From NCBI RefSeq assembly GCF_016862315.1, contig NZ_BOMS01000073.1:106615-170614 (forward strand): a stretch of 64,000 bases of DNA, given 5' to 3'. The notes beneath the pieces are model-generated. The model saw nothing but the letters and a program-made list of their open reading frames with translations, was not told the DNA's origin and did no database searches. Below, in pieces: positions 33,016 through 41,046 of this stretch. This DNA comes from Actinoplanes palleronii (GTDB taxonomy: Bacteria; Actinomycetota; Actinomycetes; Mycobacteriales; Micromonosporaceae). Made by a program: the position numbers and the translations under genes. Position 1 is the stretch's first letter, and each line of letters opens with the position of its first letter.

Positions 33016-33460
33016 CCGGCTGGTCCTGAGAGGTCACTCGGAAGCCAGGAGGCACCCCCCAGCGCCAGCCCAAGGTCCCCGGCTGGTCCTGAGAGGTCAC
33101 TCCAGAGCCGCGAGGCACCCCTCAGGACCAGCCGGGGACCTGGGCGCGCCCAGCGACCGCGGGCCGACGGGGTCCACCGCGGGCTGAGGGCTGCCGGCTG
33201 GTCCCCAGGGGTCTATCAAGGGCCGCGAGGCACCCCTGAGGGCCAGCCGGGGACCTGGGCGCGCCCAGCGACCGCGGGCCGACGGGGTCCACCGCGGGCT
33301 GAGGGCCGGCGGCTGGTCGCCAGGGGTCTATCAGGGGCCGCGAGGCACCCCTGCGGGCCAGCCAGCGCCGACAAACAGCCGTGACCGCCAGAGCCGCACG
33401 ATGCCAGCTGGTGCTGGTGGCTGCTTCGAGCGCCCGGAGGCAGCCCTCAGCACCAGCCGG
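33016..33460. repeat. Family of five ~57-bp imperfect palindromes, two in a 115-bp tandem duplication
   Basis: Elements lie at 33016-33070, 33079-33135, 33194-33250, 33310-33365 and 33404-33460. Each begins with (C)CGGCTGGT and ends with ACCAGCC(GG) or a close variant, with GGAGGCAC/CGAGGCACCCCT in the 3' half. In the second, CCGGCTGGTCCTGAG pairs exactly with CTCAGGACCAGCCGG. Elements 2-3-4 repeat with a 115-bp period together with a spacer holding the 14-bp palindrome CTGGGCGCGCCCAG (33140-33153 and 115 bp later). Confidence 0.85.
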
Positions 33461-33510
33461 CGAAGTGCCGCCCGAGGCGGCCGTGCCCGCCAACGGTGAT
33501 GGCGTCTGAA

Positions 33511-33567
33511 CCGCGCCCGCCGACCGGCACCGCGCCCGCCGACCGGCACCGCGCCCGCCGACCGGCG
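33511..33567. repeat. Three tandem copies of a 19-bp unit
   Basis: CCGCGCCCGCCGACCGGCA at 33511 and 33530, and a third copy from 33549 that ends in GCG instead of GCA. Confidence 0.85.
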
Positions 33568-33575
33568 CCGCCGAC

Positions 33576-33631
33576 CGGCGCCCCCGTGACGGCGCCCCCG
33601 TGACGGCGCCCCCGTGACGGCGCCCCCGTGA
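33576..33631. repeat. Four tandem copies of a 14-bp unit
   Basis: CGGCGCCCCCGTGA repeats exactly from 33576, 33590, 33604 and 33618, ending 9 bp before the 3' end of the DUF6493 gene. Confidence 0.95.
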
Positions 33632-33640
33632 CCGGGCTGG

Positions 33641-36376
33641 TCAGGGGGTGAGGACGGTTTGGAGGCGCTTGGCTTCCTTGACCAGTCGGGAGGAGCCGGG
33701 GCGGGAGGCCACCTCGGCCAGGCCCGGGATCTCCACGCGGGCGTGGACCGCGCCGGCCACCTGGCTGGCCAGCTCGAGCAGATCGGGCAACCCCCGCTGT
33801 GGACTGGCCAGCATCGCCGGCAGGGCCGTGGCCAGCACCTCCCAGACCGCGACCGCGGCGCCCGCCCGGTACGCCTCGGCCAAGGCCGGGACGAGCCGGG
33901 ACAACTTCAGCGTGGCATCGGCGCCGAGATCGGCCACCGCGGCACCAACCGCCCCGGCAAACGGGGCCGCCCCGCCGGGAAGGGCCGCCTCAGCGGCACG
34001 GGCCGGCCCAGCGGCACGGGCCGGGGGCGGGCCGGCAGCCAGGGTGAGGAAGGCGTCGACGGCGGCGATGCGGCTTTCCTGGTAGCGGGCGGTCAGCGCA
34101 TACGCCACGGCATAAGCCAGCGCCGGACCGACCGGGCCGGAGCACTCGGCGAGCAGGGGCAGGACCGCCGCACCCTCGCGCTGCTCCTGGTCGGTCATCG
34201 CGGCCAGCTCGGGCAGCGCCCAGGCCGCGGTCACCTCCCGATGGTGCGGCAGGACCATGGCGAGCACGTCGCCGGCGTCGTGGAACGCGCTCGGGAACTC
34301 CTCCGGGTGCGGGCCGGGGGCGATCGTGAGCAGCTGGCGTTCCAGGCGGAGGCCGCCGCCCCGGGCCGGGGTCAGGGCGGCCACCACCCGGCGGCCGACC
34401 GGGGAATACCAGGTGTAGCCGCGCCGAGCCGGCTCCTGCTGGAACCGGGTGCTCACCGGGTCGGGCAGGCCGCCGTCGGCGAGCCAGGCGGCGAACTGCC
34501 GGCCGGCCGGGGAGGTCAGCGTCGCGGCACCGGCGGCGACCACCGGATCGGTCACCCGGGGCAGCCGCAGCAGGGCCTGCTCGAAGTCGACCGGCCACGG
34601 CTGCCAGCCCTCGGACTCGGCCCGCCGCAACCGGTCGAGCAGGACCGCCGCGTCGAGACTGCCGGTCACGTGGGTCGGGGTGGCCATCAGCAGCGGCACC
34701 ATGGTGCTGGTCAGCTGGGTCACCGTCTCGGCGACCCGGAGCGCCAGGACGCCGTCGGGGGTGGGGACGATCGCCGAGTCGACCCCGCCGCGCCGGCCGT
34801 CCTGCCACGCCGTGCGCAGCGACGTGACCAGCCAGAGCCACAGGCCGCCGGGCTTGTCGGTGCCGATCGCGGAGCGGATCGCGACGCCCAGGTGCAGCAG
34901 CGGCTTGCTGCGGTTCCAGGTGTTCTCCTCGAAGTCGCCCGGGTACCGGTCGAGCACCGGCTGCAGCGCGGTGGCCAGCGCGGCCGGGCCCGCCGTCGTG
35001 TTCAGCGTGACCAGGCCGGCCAGCACGCGTTCCCAGCGGATCGCGGCCGGCTCGTGGACCAGCGCGGCCACCTCCTCGGCCAGCTCGGCCGGGGTGGCGA
35101 TCGGTGCGGGCATCGCGGCCGGCGGGGCGGGCGGCGGCAGCTCCGGGATCTCGGCGGGACCCTCCTCGACGACCGTGCCGAACAGCGCGGCGGCCCGGGC
35201 CGGCAGATCACCGGAGAGCGCCACGGCGGCGTCGGCGAGCCGGGCCACGACTGCCGGGTCCAGGTCGCCGATCCGCTTGCCGATCACCGTCAAAGCCCGA
35301 TCTTGTACGTCCAGAGCCGGGTGCCCGAACGCCACCGCAACCGTCTCGAGCACCTCGGCAGCCCGCCCGGGCTCGCGGCGGGACACCTTCTCCAGCCAGG
35401 TGATCTGCGCCTTGACCAGGGTCTTCTCGGTGCGGACCAGGGTCGCCGCGCTCGTGTCGAGCAGGGTGTCCAGCTCCAGCCGCCCGGCGTCGTCGACAGC
35501 CCGCAGCACCTTCTGGGCCACCGCCGCCACCGCGCCGGGCGCCTCGGCCAGCAGCCGGGCGTAGTCCAGCGCGTGACTGGACATCTCGTCGATGCCGGGC
35601 GCCAGCGCCTCGTGCAGCAGCGTGAACGGGCGCAGGCAGTGTGGTTTGTCGCCGCGGACCAGCCGGTCGACGGTCAGGTCCAGCACGGTCTTGCGCTCCA
35701 GCGTGCCCTCGGCGACCAGGTGCGCGACCACCGGCGGGAACTGCGGACCGGACTCCTGCCACGAGTCGCTGAGCAGGTCGGCGCCGAGACCGTCGAACGC
35801 GAACACGGCGGGCAGCAGGACCGGGAGGAACGGGTCGTCGCGCATCCGGATGCTGAGCGGTGGCACCGGCGTGCCCTGCTGGGCGGGCCGGAGCAGCCCC
35901 TCCACCCAGGCCCGGGTCACGCCCTCGGTGACCGGCGGCTCGGCGCCACCGGCGTGCATCAGCCGGACCGCGAACGGCCAGTCGTTGTTCCACCGTTCGC
36001 GCACCGGGGTCCGCGCGGCCAGGCGCTGACCCAGCTCACCCAGCCAGGGCAGCTCCCGCGCCTGGGCGATCTCCAGGAACAGCCGTGGTGTGACCGCGCT
36101 CCAGTTGCGCATGTTGCCACGCAGCAGCAGGGCGGCGGCCTTCGCGGCGGTCGGCATGCAGCCGATCACGGCGAGCGCGTGCCCCGGCGTCGGGCTGGTG
36201 TCGCCGCGCCACCAGCCGTCCCGGTCGGCTTTCTTGATGCCGGCCTCGACGTCCTCGGCCAGCGCCAGGCGCTCCTCCTCGGTGGCCGCGAGCAGCAGCG
36301 CGGTGATCGCGCCGACCTCGTTGCGATGGGCGCGGCGGTCCAGGCCGACCCAGGTCAGTGGCGTCGTCATGGTCAT
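33641..36376 (-). CDS. DUF6493 family protein (large helical repeat protein)
   Basis: 911 residues, mostly alpha-helical, with HEAT-like stretches (for example QITWLEKVSRREPGRAAEVL, then ALDVQDRALTVIGKRI) and an Ala/Pro-rich linker near residues 440-480. No enzymatic motif is seen. I assign DUF6493 from the overall build and from its regular partner, the SWIM zinc-finger gene, which it overlaps by 4 bases (ATGA at 36373-36376). Function unknown; a scaffold role inside the cell is a guess. The 3' end borders the repeat-filled gap. Confidence 0.75.
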   Translation of the reverse strand: MTMTTPLTWVGLDRRAHRNEVGAITALLLAATEEERLALAEDVEAGIKKADRDGWWRGDTSPTPGHALAVIGCMPTAAKAAALLLRGNMRNWSAVTPRLFLEIAQARELPWLGELGQRLAARTPVRERWNNDWPFAVRLMHAGGAEPPVTEGVTRAWVEGLLRPAQQGTPVPPLSIRMRDDPFLPVLLPAVFAFDGLGADLLSDSWQESGPQFPPVVAHLVAEGTLERKTVLDLTVDRLVRGDKPHCLRPFTLLHEALAPGIDEMSSHALDYARLLAEAPGAVAAVAQKVLRAVDDAGRLELDTLLDTSAATLVRTEKTLVKAQITWLEKVSRREPGRAAEVLETVAVAFGHPALDVQDRALTVIGKRIGDLDPAVVARLADAAVALSGDLPARAAALFGTVVEEGPAEIPELPPPAPPAAMPAPIATPAELAEEVAALVHEPAAIRWERVLAGLVTLNTTAGPAALATALQPVLDRYPGDFEENTWNRSKPLLHLGVAIRSAIGTDKPGGLWLWLVTSLRTAWQDGRRGGVDSAIVPTPDGVLALRVAETVTQLTSTMVPLLMATPTHVTGSLDAAVLLDRLRRAESEGWQPWPVDFEQALLRLPRVTDPVVAAGAATLTSPAGRQFAAWLADGGLPDPVSTRFQQEPARRGYTWYSPVGRRVVAALTPARGGGLRLERQLLTIAPGPHPEEFPSAFHDAGDVLAMVLPHHREVTAAWALPELAAMTDQEQREGAAVLPLLAECSGPVGPALAYAVAYALTARYQESRIAAVDAFLTLAAGPPPARAAGPARAAEAALPGGAAPFAGAVGAAVADLGADATLKLSRLVPALAEAYRAGAAVAVWEVLATALPAMLASPQRGLPDLLELASQVAGAVHARVEIPGLAEVASRPGSSRLVKEAKRLQTVLTP

Positions 36377-37713
36377 GCGGCGGCCTCGGCCTTCTCGATC
36401 GTCGCGGCGGTCTCGCCGGCGTGGGCCATCCGGACCGCGAGGACGTGTTTGCACGGGCCGCGCCCGCCCCGGTGTTTCGCCCACCACGGGCAGGTGCAGG
36501 ACTGCGACTCGTGGCGGACGTGATAGGTCTCGTCGCCGCTGACCACCACCGACACCTCGGCGCCGAGCGTCACCGCACCCGCCGAGATCAGGGCGCGGGC
36601 ACCGGCCAGCCGGGGGTTCATCCGTTCGACGGCGGCGGCCGTGTACGGCAAGGTGCGGTGGAAATAGCCCGCCTCGGCCACGTCGTACCCCACCCGGCCG
36701 GCCGTGCCGAGCTGGGTCAGCGCGTCCCGCACCCGGCCCGCGGCCAGCCCGGACGCGCCGGCCAGCGCGTCCACGTCGATCGCCGGGTCCCAGGAGAGCA
36801 GGGCGCTGATCAGGTCGGCGTCGTCGGCCACCTCGTCGGAGGCGAGCGCTTCGAGCACCGCGCCCTCACCGGAGAAGCCGCGCGACGGCTCCGGCGACAG
36901 GGTCACCGACAGGCGCAGCGTCGGCATGCTCAACTCCCAGGTGCTGGCGACCGGGGCGCTGCCGGCCGACACGGCCGGGCCGAACACGCGCAGGCCCGTC
37001 GCGTACCGGAGGAAGGGTTTCAGAGCGGACAGCCGCCCGGCGCCCGGCAGGCAGACCGCGCCCGGCGTCGGCCGGGACGTGAAGCGCAGCGAACGCCCGG
37101 CCGGAACCGCCCAGAGCACGGACTTGTCGGTGGCCGGCAGGCGCTGGAAGAGCGCGCGGGCCTCGGCGACGCCGATCGCGGCGCGCGCGTCGAACCGGGA
37201 CGTCAGCACCTGCGCCTCGGCGAAGCCGCGCAGCCAGCGGGACGGCAGCGGCACCTTCTTCTCCACCAGCGGTCCGTCGAAGGTGGTCACGGTCAGGTCG
37301 TCGGGGCCGACCGCGACGTGCATCGGGTCGGAGCGGCCGACCCGGGTCAGCGCCCGCTGCAGCGGCAGGTTGACGTCGACATTGGTGGTGCCGTGCGCGA
37401 GGATCTCGCCGTCCAGCCCGCCGGGGAGCACGTCGAGACGGGCGTAGACGCCGCAGCAGCCGGAGAACGACTCGAACCGCAGCCGGTCGGAGCCGGCGGT
37501 CACCACCGGGTCGAGGCTGGCCGGGGGGAGCGGCCGGAAATACCGCGTGCGGGCCACCTCGGCCACGGCCAGCAGGCCGGTCGCCGCGGCGCCGGGCGAG
37601 GTGAGGAAGCCGGTGAAGAAACGGGGATGCGCCGCCGGCCCGCCGGAGGTCTGCAGAGTCAGGCCGTCGTCCAGAGTCGACGAACCGAGGTACGAGTATG
37701 CCGCGGTAACCAT
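36373..37713 (-). CDS. SWIM zinc-finger family protein
   Basis: 446 residues. The C-terminal SWIM finger reads SCTCPWWAKHRGGRGPCKHVLAV, i.e. CxC, a spacer and CxH. The rest is beta-rich at the N-terminus (RFESFSGCCGVYARLDVLPGGLDGEILAHGTTNVD) with a winged-helix-like part before the finger (DVDALAGASGLAAGRVRDALTQLG). SWIM domains bind DNA or protein. I chose ATG 37713 (MVTAAYSYLG) because TAGGTT lies 7 bases upstream; an ATG ten codons earlier overlaps that box. It forms a two-gene unit with the DUF6493 gene. Confidence 0.85.
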   Translation of the reverse strand: MVTAAYSYLGSSTLDDGLTLQTSGGPAAHPRFFTGFLTSPGAAATGLLAVAEVARTRYFRPLPPASLDPVVTAGSDRLRFESFSGCCGVYARLDVLPGGLDGEILAHGTTNVDVNLPLQRALTRVGRSDPMHVAVGPDDLTVTTFDGPLVEKKVPLPSRWLRGFAEAQVLTSRFDARAAIGVAEARALFQRLPATDKSVLWAVPAGRSLRFTSRPTPGAVCLPGAGRLSALKPFLRYATGLRVFGPAVSAGSAPVASTWELSMPTLRLSVTLSPEPSRGFSGEGAVLEALASDEVADDADLISALLSWDPAIDVDALAGASGLAAGRVRDALTQLGTAGRVGYDVAEAGYFHRTLPYTAAAVERMNPRLAGARALISAGAVTLGAEVSVVVSGDETYHVRHESQSCTCPWWAKHRGGRGPCKHVLAVRMAHAGETAATIEKAEAAA

Positions 37714-37720
37714 GCGCGAG

Positions 37721-37726
37721 AACCTA
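37721..37726 (-). promoter_or_regulatory. -10 box TAGGTT for the SWIM operon
   Basis: Minus-strand TAGGTT, 7 bases, then ATG 37713; leaderless layout. Confidence 0.5.
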
Positions 37727-37746
37727 GAACGTAGGTACGACAATTT

Positions 37747-37974
37747 TCACCGCGGCCGGCGCCGGTCCCGCCACCAGTCCCGGACGACACCGGCGAGCAG
37801 CCGGGTGGCGCCGATCGCGAGCAGACCGTTCCCGATCCGGGTGACCAGGCCGGGCACCGAATCCGCGCCGAACACCGCGTCGACACCGGACACCACGCCG
37901 AGCAGGACCGCGAGCAGGACCAGGTAACCACCGATGACGACGAGGGTTCCCCGTCCGGTCTGTGGCTCGTTCAT
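37747..37974 (-). CDS. Small membrane protein of unknown function
   Basis: 75 residues. MNEPQTGRGTLVVIGGY leads into a first helix (VIGGYLVLLAVLLGVVSGVD), a short loop, a second hydrophobic segment (GLVTRIGNGLLAIGATRLLAG) and a basic end (RDWWRDRRRPR). I do not recognise a family. It overlaps the stop of the larger membrane gene upstream by 4 bases, so the two are co-translated. The C-terminal half of the partner looks similar in layout (VAGLVAHVLAVLLALVAARFIRG), which hints that this gene arose by duplication of that segment. Confidence 0.7.
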   Translation of the reverse strand: MNEPQTGRGTLVVIGGYLVLLAVLLGVVSGVDAVFGADSVPGLVTRIGNGLLAIGATRLLAGVVRDWWRDRRRPR

Positions 37975-38912
37975 CGGCGGCGCAGCAGTCGGACCGAGCC
38001 ACGGATGAACCGGGCGGCGACCAGCGCCAGCAGGACCGCCAGCACGTGGGCGACCAGGCCGGCGACCGAGGTGTTCCCGTAGGTCGCGCCCACCCAGAGG
38101 TCGCCGGCCAGCGCGCCCGCGCCGATCAGGACGGCCAGGACCAGGATCGGTACGACGGTGCTCGGGTTCCAGGGCTCGGTCGACCGGGGCGGTTCGGCGG
38201 CCGTCGACGACGGGTGCAACTGCCCGGCCGGGGCGCCGATCAGCACCCGCTGATCGGGGTTCGCGGCGTAGTGCTGGACGGTCGCGGCGGTGAACGCCGG
38301 TGAGCTCCCGTCCACCCGGAACCGGTTCGGGTTGACCACCCAGCCGGTGGTCCGGACCAGCTCCGGCCGTCGGTACCGGATCCGGACCTCGAACGGCCCG
38401 GACCAGATCTGCACCGGGTCGACGGCCTCCCACGGCACGGTCACGGCGCCGGCCAGCTTGTCGGCGCGTACGCCGTCCGGGGTGAGACTCACCCCGAGCC
38501 CGCGCAGGATGCCGTGACCGCAGAGGATCAGGAACACGGCGGCGAACGCGCCGAGCGGCCACATGACCGGGCGCAGTTCCGGATCCAGCGGGGGCAGCAC
38601 GACCGCGATGCCCAGCACGGACACCATGGCGACGCTGAGCAGCGGGAGCGCGCCGGTGCGCGTGCTGTGCAGGGCCGGCGTCCGCTCGTCGACGACGAAG
38701 GCCGGGGCGGCCTGGGCGGTCCGCTGGGCCGCGACCGTGACGGCGAGCCCGAGCCCGACACCGGTCAGGCACTCGACCAGCAGGGCGAGGACGGCCGGGA
38801 TCTGCCCGCCGGGCAGGTGGGACGCGGCCACCAGCGCCGCGGTGACCGCCGCGGCGAACAGTGGAATCAGCGTGCGGCGCCGGTCGGCCGCCGCGGAGAG
38901 CCTGATGATCAT
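37971..38912 (-). CDS. Membrane protein with PH-like domain, unknown function
   Basis: 313 residues. Four hydrophobic segments precede residue 130. Then comes a soluble beta-rich part (GVSLTPDGVRADKLAGAVTVPWEAVDPVQIW, then FEVRIRYRRPELV), like the PH-like domains of actinobacterial membrane proteins. Two more hydrophobic segments lie at the C-terminus. No catalytic motif is seen. ATG 38912 follows TATCAT by 6 bases, so it is probably leaderless. It is coupled by 4 bases to the small membrane gene downstream. Confidence 0.78.
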   Translation of the reverse strand: MIIRLSAAADRRRTLIPLFAAAVTAALVAASHLPGGQIPAVLALLVECLTGVGLGLAVTVAAQRTAQAAPAFVVDERTPALHSTRTGALPLLSVAMVSVLGIAVVLPPLDPELRPVMWPLGAFAAVFLILCGHGILRGLGVSLTPDGVRADKLAGAVTVPWEAVDPVQIWSGPFEVRIRYRRPELVRTTGWVVNPNRFRVDGSSPAFTAATVQHYAANPDQRVLIGAPAGQLHPSSTAAEPPRSTEPWNPSTVVPILVLAVLIGAGALAGDLWVGATYGNTSVAGLVAHVLAVLLALVAARFIRGSVRLLRRR

Positions 38913-38918
38913 CGACGG

Positions 38919-38924
38919 ATGATA
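38919..38924 (-). promoter_or_regulatory. -10 box TATCAT for the two-gene membrane operon
   Basis: Minus-strand TATCAT differs from TATAAT at one base and sits 6 bases before ATG 38912. The terminator of the upstream gene begins 4 bp away, so termination and initiation are packed together. Confidence 0.55.
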
Positions 38925-38927
38925 GGT

Positions 38928-38962
38928 GCGGGCCCCGCGACCGGGGGAGTCGCGGGGCCCGC
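38928..38962 (-). terminator. Perfect 14-bp hairpin ending the GT39 gene
   Basis: GCGGGCCCCGCGAC (38928-38941) and GTCGCGGGGCCCGC (38949-38962) are exact inverted repeats with a 7-base loop, 16 bp past the GT39 stop. Confidence 0.8.
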
Positions 38963-38977
38963 TGTTCGGGGGAAGGT

Positions 38978-40906
38978 CTACTTCGTGGCGGTCAGGTCGT
39001 AGATCGTGGAGCCGCCGACCGTGGTGGCGGTGTAGTTCGCGGCCACCCAGGTGGCGATCTGCGAGCTCTCGGTGGCGGTGCCGCCCTGCCCGCCGCCACC
39101 GCCCATGCCACCGCCGGAGACGAAGTAGTGGATGTCGCCGGCCGCCACGGAGGCCTGGAACTCGGCGAGGGTGGGTGACGGGTCGCTGCCGTTCCAGCCG
39201 CCCAGGGCGATCACCGCGGTGCCGGAGGCGAGCTCCAGGTCGGCGGCCGAGGTGGCGCCGCTGACCGCGGCGGACCAGCGGGTGGTGCTCGCCTTCAGCA
39301 GGGCGGTCAGCTCACTGTTGCTGCTGCTCCCGCCGCCACGGCCGCCACCCGTGCCGCCCGGTGCGCCGCCGGTCGACGGAGCGGCCGAGGAAGAGGACGA
39401 CGACGAAGGTGCGGAGGGACGGGACTCATTGTTCGTACGAGAAAAACCGCCGCCCATGCCGGACGTTCCGGACGGTCCGGAGCTGGGGATCGAGCCCGTA
39501 TGGGCGACGCCGACCGTCGCGGTCGCGTAGGCCGCGCTGCCCAGCCCGGTCGACAGCAACCCGGCGACGACGCCGATCACGGCCAGCCGGCGCAGTTGAG
39601 CAGCCGGCGCGATCAGCGCGATCGCCGCGATGGTCCCGGCCGCCAGCGCGGCCCACCGGAGTGCCGGCATCCATTCGGTACGACCCAGAAGGACGAATCC
39701 CCACCCGGCCGTCGCGAGCACCATCCCAGCCAGCACGATCCGCGCCCACATCTCCGCCCGGTACAGCCAGAGCACCCGCGCCCCGATCCCCACCACCGCG
39801 GCGATCGACGGCGCCAGCGCGATCGTGTAATACGGGTGGATCGTCCCGCTCATGTACGAGAACGTCACCCCGGTCACCAGCAGCCACCCGCCCCACAGCA
39901 GCATCCCGGCCCGGGCCCGGTCGGTACGCGGCGCCGTCCAGGTCACCGCGAGCACCGCCACCATCGCGATCAGCGCGGCCGGCAGCAGCCAGGAGATCTC
40001 GGTGCCCATCGACGTGCCGAACAACCGCCCGATCCCGGTCGCCCCGCCGAACCCGGTGTTGCCACCGCCACCGCCACCGCCGCCACCGCCACCGTTGCCC
40101 GAACCGCCGAGGATCCGGCCCAGCCCGTTGTAGCCCAGCGCCAGCTCCCACAGCGTGTTGTTCGTCGACCCGGCGATGTACGGCCGGGACGACGCCGGCC
40201 ACAGCGACACCAGCGCGATGAACCACCCGGCCGAGACGACCAGCGCCAGCCCGGCCAGCAGCAGGTGCTTGATCCGCTTCCCGGGCGTGGTGGGCGCGGC
40301 GACCAGGTAGACCAGCGCGAACGCCGGCAGCACCAGGAACGCCTGCATCATCTTGGTGAGGAACCCGAAGCCGAGCAGCACCCCGGTCCAGACCAGCCAC
40401 TTCCCGCTGGCCGTCTCGGTGGCCCGGACCGTGGTGTACGCGGCCGCGGTCATCAGCAGCACCAGCAGCGCGTCCGGGTTGTCGTAGCGGAACATCAGCA
40501 CGGCGACCGGGGTGAGCGCCAGCGCGGCGCCGGCCAGCAGCCCGGCGACGTGCCCGAACCAGCGCTTGACCGCCAGGTAGAGCAGCCACACGCTGGCCAC
40601 GCCCATCAGCGCCTGCGGCGCCAGGATCGCCCAGCTGTTCACCCCGAAGATCCGCGCGGAGAGGCCCATCACCCACATCGCGGCGGGCGGCTTGTCCACG
40701 GTGATCGCGTTGCCGGCGTCCAGCGAGCCGAACAGCCACGCCTTCCAGCTCTGCGCGCCGGCCTGCGCGGCGGCGGCGTAGAAGCTGTTGCCCCAGCCGG
40801 ATTCACTGAGATTCCACAGGTACAGGGTGGCGGTGGCCACCAGAAGAAGGCCCAAAGACGTACGCTCCGGGGCACTTCGGGTCCGGTGGGCGGCGGTGGT
40901 CGTCAT
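38978..40906 (-). CDS. GT39/ArnT-like membrane glycosyltransferase
   Basis: 642 residues. About ten membrane helices fill the first 440 residues. The first extracytoplasmic loop holds the GT-C active-site region (SLDAGNAITVDKPPAAMWVMG); GT39 enzymes transfer a sugar from a polyprenyl-phosphate donor. An 11-Gly run interrupts a loop near residue 275. The C-terminal 200 residues are a Ser/Gly/Pro linker and an extracellular alpha/beta domain (AVIALGGWNGSDPSPTLAEF, then DIHYFVSGGGMGGGGGQ). It probably glycosylates a wall or surface target. The start is ATG 40906. It is divergent from pgi and ends in a strong hairpin. Confidence 0.88.
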   Translation of the reverse strand: MTTTAAHRTRSAPERTSLGLLLVATATLYLWNLSESGWGNSFYAAAAQAGAQSWKAWLFGSLDAGNAITVDKPPAAMWVMGLSARIFGVNSWAILAPQALMGVASVWLLYLAVKRWFGHVAGLLAGAALALTPVAVLMFRYDNPDALLVLLMTAAAYTTVRATETASGKWLVWTGVLLGFGFLTKMMQAFLVLPAFALVYLVAAPTTPGKRIKHLLLAGLALVVSAGWFIALVSLWPASSRPYIAGSTNNTLWELALGYNGLGRILGGSGNGGGGGGGGGGGNTGFGGATGIGRLFGTSMGTEISWLLPAALIAMVAVLAVTWTAPRTDRARAGMLLWGGWLLVTGVTFSYMSGTIHPYYTIALAPSIAAVVGIGARVLWLYRAEMWARIVLAGMVLATAGWGFVLLGRTEWMPALRWAALAAGTIAAIALIAPAAQLRRLAVIGVVAGLLSTGLGSAAYATATVGVAHTGSIPSSGPSGTSGMGGGFSRTNNESRPSAPSSSSSSSAAPSTGGAPGGTGGGRGGGSSSNSELTALLKASTTRWSAAVSGATSAADLELASGTAVIALGGWNGSDPSPTLAEFQASVAAGDIHYFVSGGGMGGGGGQGGTATESSQIATWVAANYTATTVGGSTIYDLTATK

Positions 40907-41046
40907 GGGACTAACCTCGCGAGTGGTCCTACGACGCCTCTGTGATCCATCTGTGCGTCGTCTATGAACCCCAGTTCGCCGCGTCCGGCAGCGGTACGTG
41001 CCACGATGGGCGAAGTGTGCGAGTAACCAGGTTCGGAGTGGGAGAG

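Larger units (their letters stand above)
32718..33640. other. 923-bp repeat-filled gap upstream of the ECF sigma gene
   Basis: No credible gene. From left to right: a C/T-rich array of CGCCTGCCCC/CTCGCCTGCC units (about 32825-32930), five related imperfect palindromes (33016-33460), a 19-bp array (33511-33567) and a 14-bp array (33576-33631). It separates the SWIM/DUF6493 operon from the sigma factor operon, both on the minus strand. Confidence 0.75.

Noticed and set aside
33016..33460. CRISPR array
   Set aside because: Repeats are diverged, palindromic over their full length, and two spacers are themselves duplicated; no cas genes are present.
33659..36523. 954-codon plus-strand frame opposite the DUF6493 gene
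   Set aside because: Arg/Gly/Gln-rich shadow; the minus-strand frame is coupled to the SWIM gene.
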